Of a stretch of 64,000 nucleotides of DNA, positions 62,817 through 64,000 are shown piece after piece (position 1 is the stretch's first letter; the number at the start of each line of letters is the position of its first letter). The notes below the pieces were generated by a model. The model had not been told where the DNA came from, did no database searches, and was given only the letters and a program-made list of their open reading frames with translations. Source of the DNA: Limnochordaceae bacterium (GTDB lineage Bacteria > Bacillota > Limnochordia > Limnochordales > Geochordaceae); NCBI GenBank assembly GCA_014896295.1, contig JADBKR010000005.1, positions 428,193 to 492,192 of the forward strand, written 5' to 3'. A program made the translations under genes and the position numbers.

Positions 62817-64000
62817 CGAAATCCCCCTTCAAGCGATTGCAATTTCGGGAACTTGTCTTTCACAGATTCGTACAAGTCCCGATAGAGGCGGAATAGCTCA
62901 AGGTAGCGGGCGTGGTGGTCCGGGTTCGGGACGGTCATGGAGCGTACCGTGACGAACCGCTCGATCTCCGACCAGTCTGCAAAGGCCCCGATCCCCTTCC
63001 CTGCTACGAACGCGGCCCCCAGCGATGAACCGGGGTGCTGGGCCAGCTGCTCGAGAGGGATGCCCAAGACGTCCGCTGTTACCTGGCGCCAGAGATGGCT
63101 GTGCGCCCCGCCGTTGGTCACTCGCGCCCTTCGCACCCCAAGGCCTCGTTCCGCCAGCACTTCCAGGTGGTGGTAAAACCCGTACGCGATACCCTCGAGA
63201 ATGGCCCGATACACATGAGCTCGGGTATGTGCCAGCGTAAGCCCGAATAGGACGCCACGAGCCAGGGGGTCGAAGAGGGGTGTCTTCTCTCCGAGAAAGT
63301 ACGGAAGCAGGATGAGCCCCTGCGATCCAGGGGGAATCTGAGCGGCCTCGTCGTCCAGCCGCGCGTACTCGGCCTGCGGGGCGAACTGCTGGCGGAACCA
63401 CTTCAAAACGCTCCCGCTCGAAGCCATACAGCCGTTGATCATGAACTTGCCCGGGATGACATGGTAGTCGAGAAAAAGCCGGGGATCCACTACCAGCCGG
63501 TCGAGGCTGTATAGAATGTCGCCCGCCCCGCCTAACTTGACCAACAGGTCCCCTTCGTGCCGGAGGCCCGCCGCGAAAGCCGAGGCAATGTGGTCGGCGG
63601 CCCCGGCGACCACCGGGGTACCTTCAGAAAGACCCGTCTCACGGGCAGCTGAACGCGTTACCCGCCCGACTACATCCGTGGACCAATGAACCTCGCCGAG
63701 TACACGACGGTCAATCTCCGCCAGTGAAAGGACCTCGTCGTCCCAGTCCTCCTTCTCGAGGTCGAATAACCCGCTTTCGAGGGCCCAGTTACGCTCGATA
63801 GAGAATGTCCCGGTCAGGCGGTAGACAATGTAATCATACGACCCCATCACATGAGCCGCCTCGGCCATTATCTGCGGTTCGTGCCTGCGCAACCACAAGA
63901 GCTTGGGCCCGATACTTTGCTGAGTAATGCGGCTCCCGGTGCGGCGCAGTACGTCCTCCTCATCGAGACTCCGCCTGAAGAAATCAATTTCCGAGGATGA
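62813..64000 (-). CDS. FGGY-family carbohydrate kinase (partial, N terminus beyond the window)
   Basis: The frame is open to the window edge, giving about 395 C-terminal residues. Motifs are MGSYDYIVYRLTGTFSIERN, GAADHIASAFAAGL (catalytic Asp), LPYFLGEKTPLFDPLARG and VTNGGAHSHLWRQVTADVLG. The phosphate-binding GTS of many FGGY kinases is LGGAGDI here, as in some sugar-alcohol kinases. Close to xylulokinase/ribulokinase in layout; substrate not fixed. It is the first visible gene of the uptake operon. Confidence 0.88.
   Translation of the reverse strand, partial: SSSEIDFFRRSLDEEDVLRRTGSRITQQSIGPKLLWLRRHEPQIMAEAAHVMGSYDYIVYRLTGTFSIERNWALESGLFDLEKEDWDDEVLSLAEIDRRVLGEVHWSTDVVGRVTRSAARETGLSEGTPVVAGAADHIASAFAAGLRHEGDLLVKLGGAGDILYSLDRLVVDPRLFLDYHVIPGKFMINGCMASSGSVLKWFRQQFAPQAEYARLDDEAAQIPPGSQGLILLPYFLGEKTPLFDPLARGVLFGLTLAHTRAHVYRAILEGIAYGFYHHLEVLAERGLGVRRARVTNGGAHSHLWRQVTADVLGIPLEQLAQHPGSSLGAAFVAGKGIGAFADWSEIERFVTVRSMTVPNPDHHARYLELFRLYRDLYESVKDKFPKLQSLEGGFR

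Overview
The window is a GC-rich bacterial chromosome segment that looks like a member of the Bacillota with an outer membrane, possibly Limnochordia; this is an inference from gene content, with no marker gene to prove it. Pointers to Bacillota are a clostridial-type rnf operon followed by apbE, Gx and NusG-II modules, a murT/gatD pair, DegV and a lone small multidrug export protein. A secreted beta-barrel-like protein ending in Phe points to an outer membrane.

Layout. 1-5.9 kb (minus): a glycolate/glyoxylate operon (MBL-fold hydrolase, glcD, glcE, glcF, hydroxypyruvate isomerase, start of a probable tartronate-semialdehyde reductase). 6.2-13.6 kb (plus): Rnf operon with an rnfD-rnfG fusion, rnfE, rnfA, rnfB, the flavin transferase apbE and a Gx-NusG-II fusion. 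13.9-15.7 kb: arsR, ArsP-type permease and small thioredoxin. 15.8-30.4 kb: mixed genes, including an MBL hydrolase, a MoaD/ThiS-BNR pair, an ABC-2 exporter, an HEPN/MNT pair, a QueA-like protein, a two-component system and a secreted 5'-nucleotidase. 30.9-40.4 kb: three tRNAs (Lys, Arg, His), small transporters, the beta-barrel protein, DegV, an aldo/keto reductase, a FAD oxidoreductase and murT-gatD. 41-48.6 kb: an ATP-pyrophosphatase, a hydrolase, a methyltransferase, then a likely metal-handling locus (NosL-like, copC, copD convergent with TlpA-like, FtsX-type permease, ATPase and a DUF3299-like protein). 48.8-52.3 kb: phoA and phoD. 52.5-58.7 kb: a patchwork with several decayed genes, prs, a CPBP protease and a sarcosine-oxidase-like enzyme. 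58.7-64 kb: a visibly less GC-rich carbohydrate uptake operon (kinase, dehydrogenase, two permeases, binding protein), bordered by an insertion-sequence remnant.

How the genes work together. GlcDEF would oxidise glycolate to glyoxylate, and the downstream genes would carry it through hydroxypyruvate/tartronate semialdehyde. Rnf would couple ferredoxin oxidation to ion pumping, with ApbE attaching FMN to RnfD/RnfG, but its RnfC lacks the usual NADH/FMN motifs. PhoA, PhoD and the 5'-nucleotidase form a phosphate-scavenging set.

A striking general feature is that many otherwise intact genes are broken by a single base change, most often in a G/C run (MoaD, ABC permease, QueA, response regulator, FAD oxidoreductase, CopD, TlpA, transposase). 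This fits systematic sequencing error at least as well as gene decay. In contrast, the epimerase at 52.5-53.2 kb has lost an internal block and is a true pseudogene.
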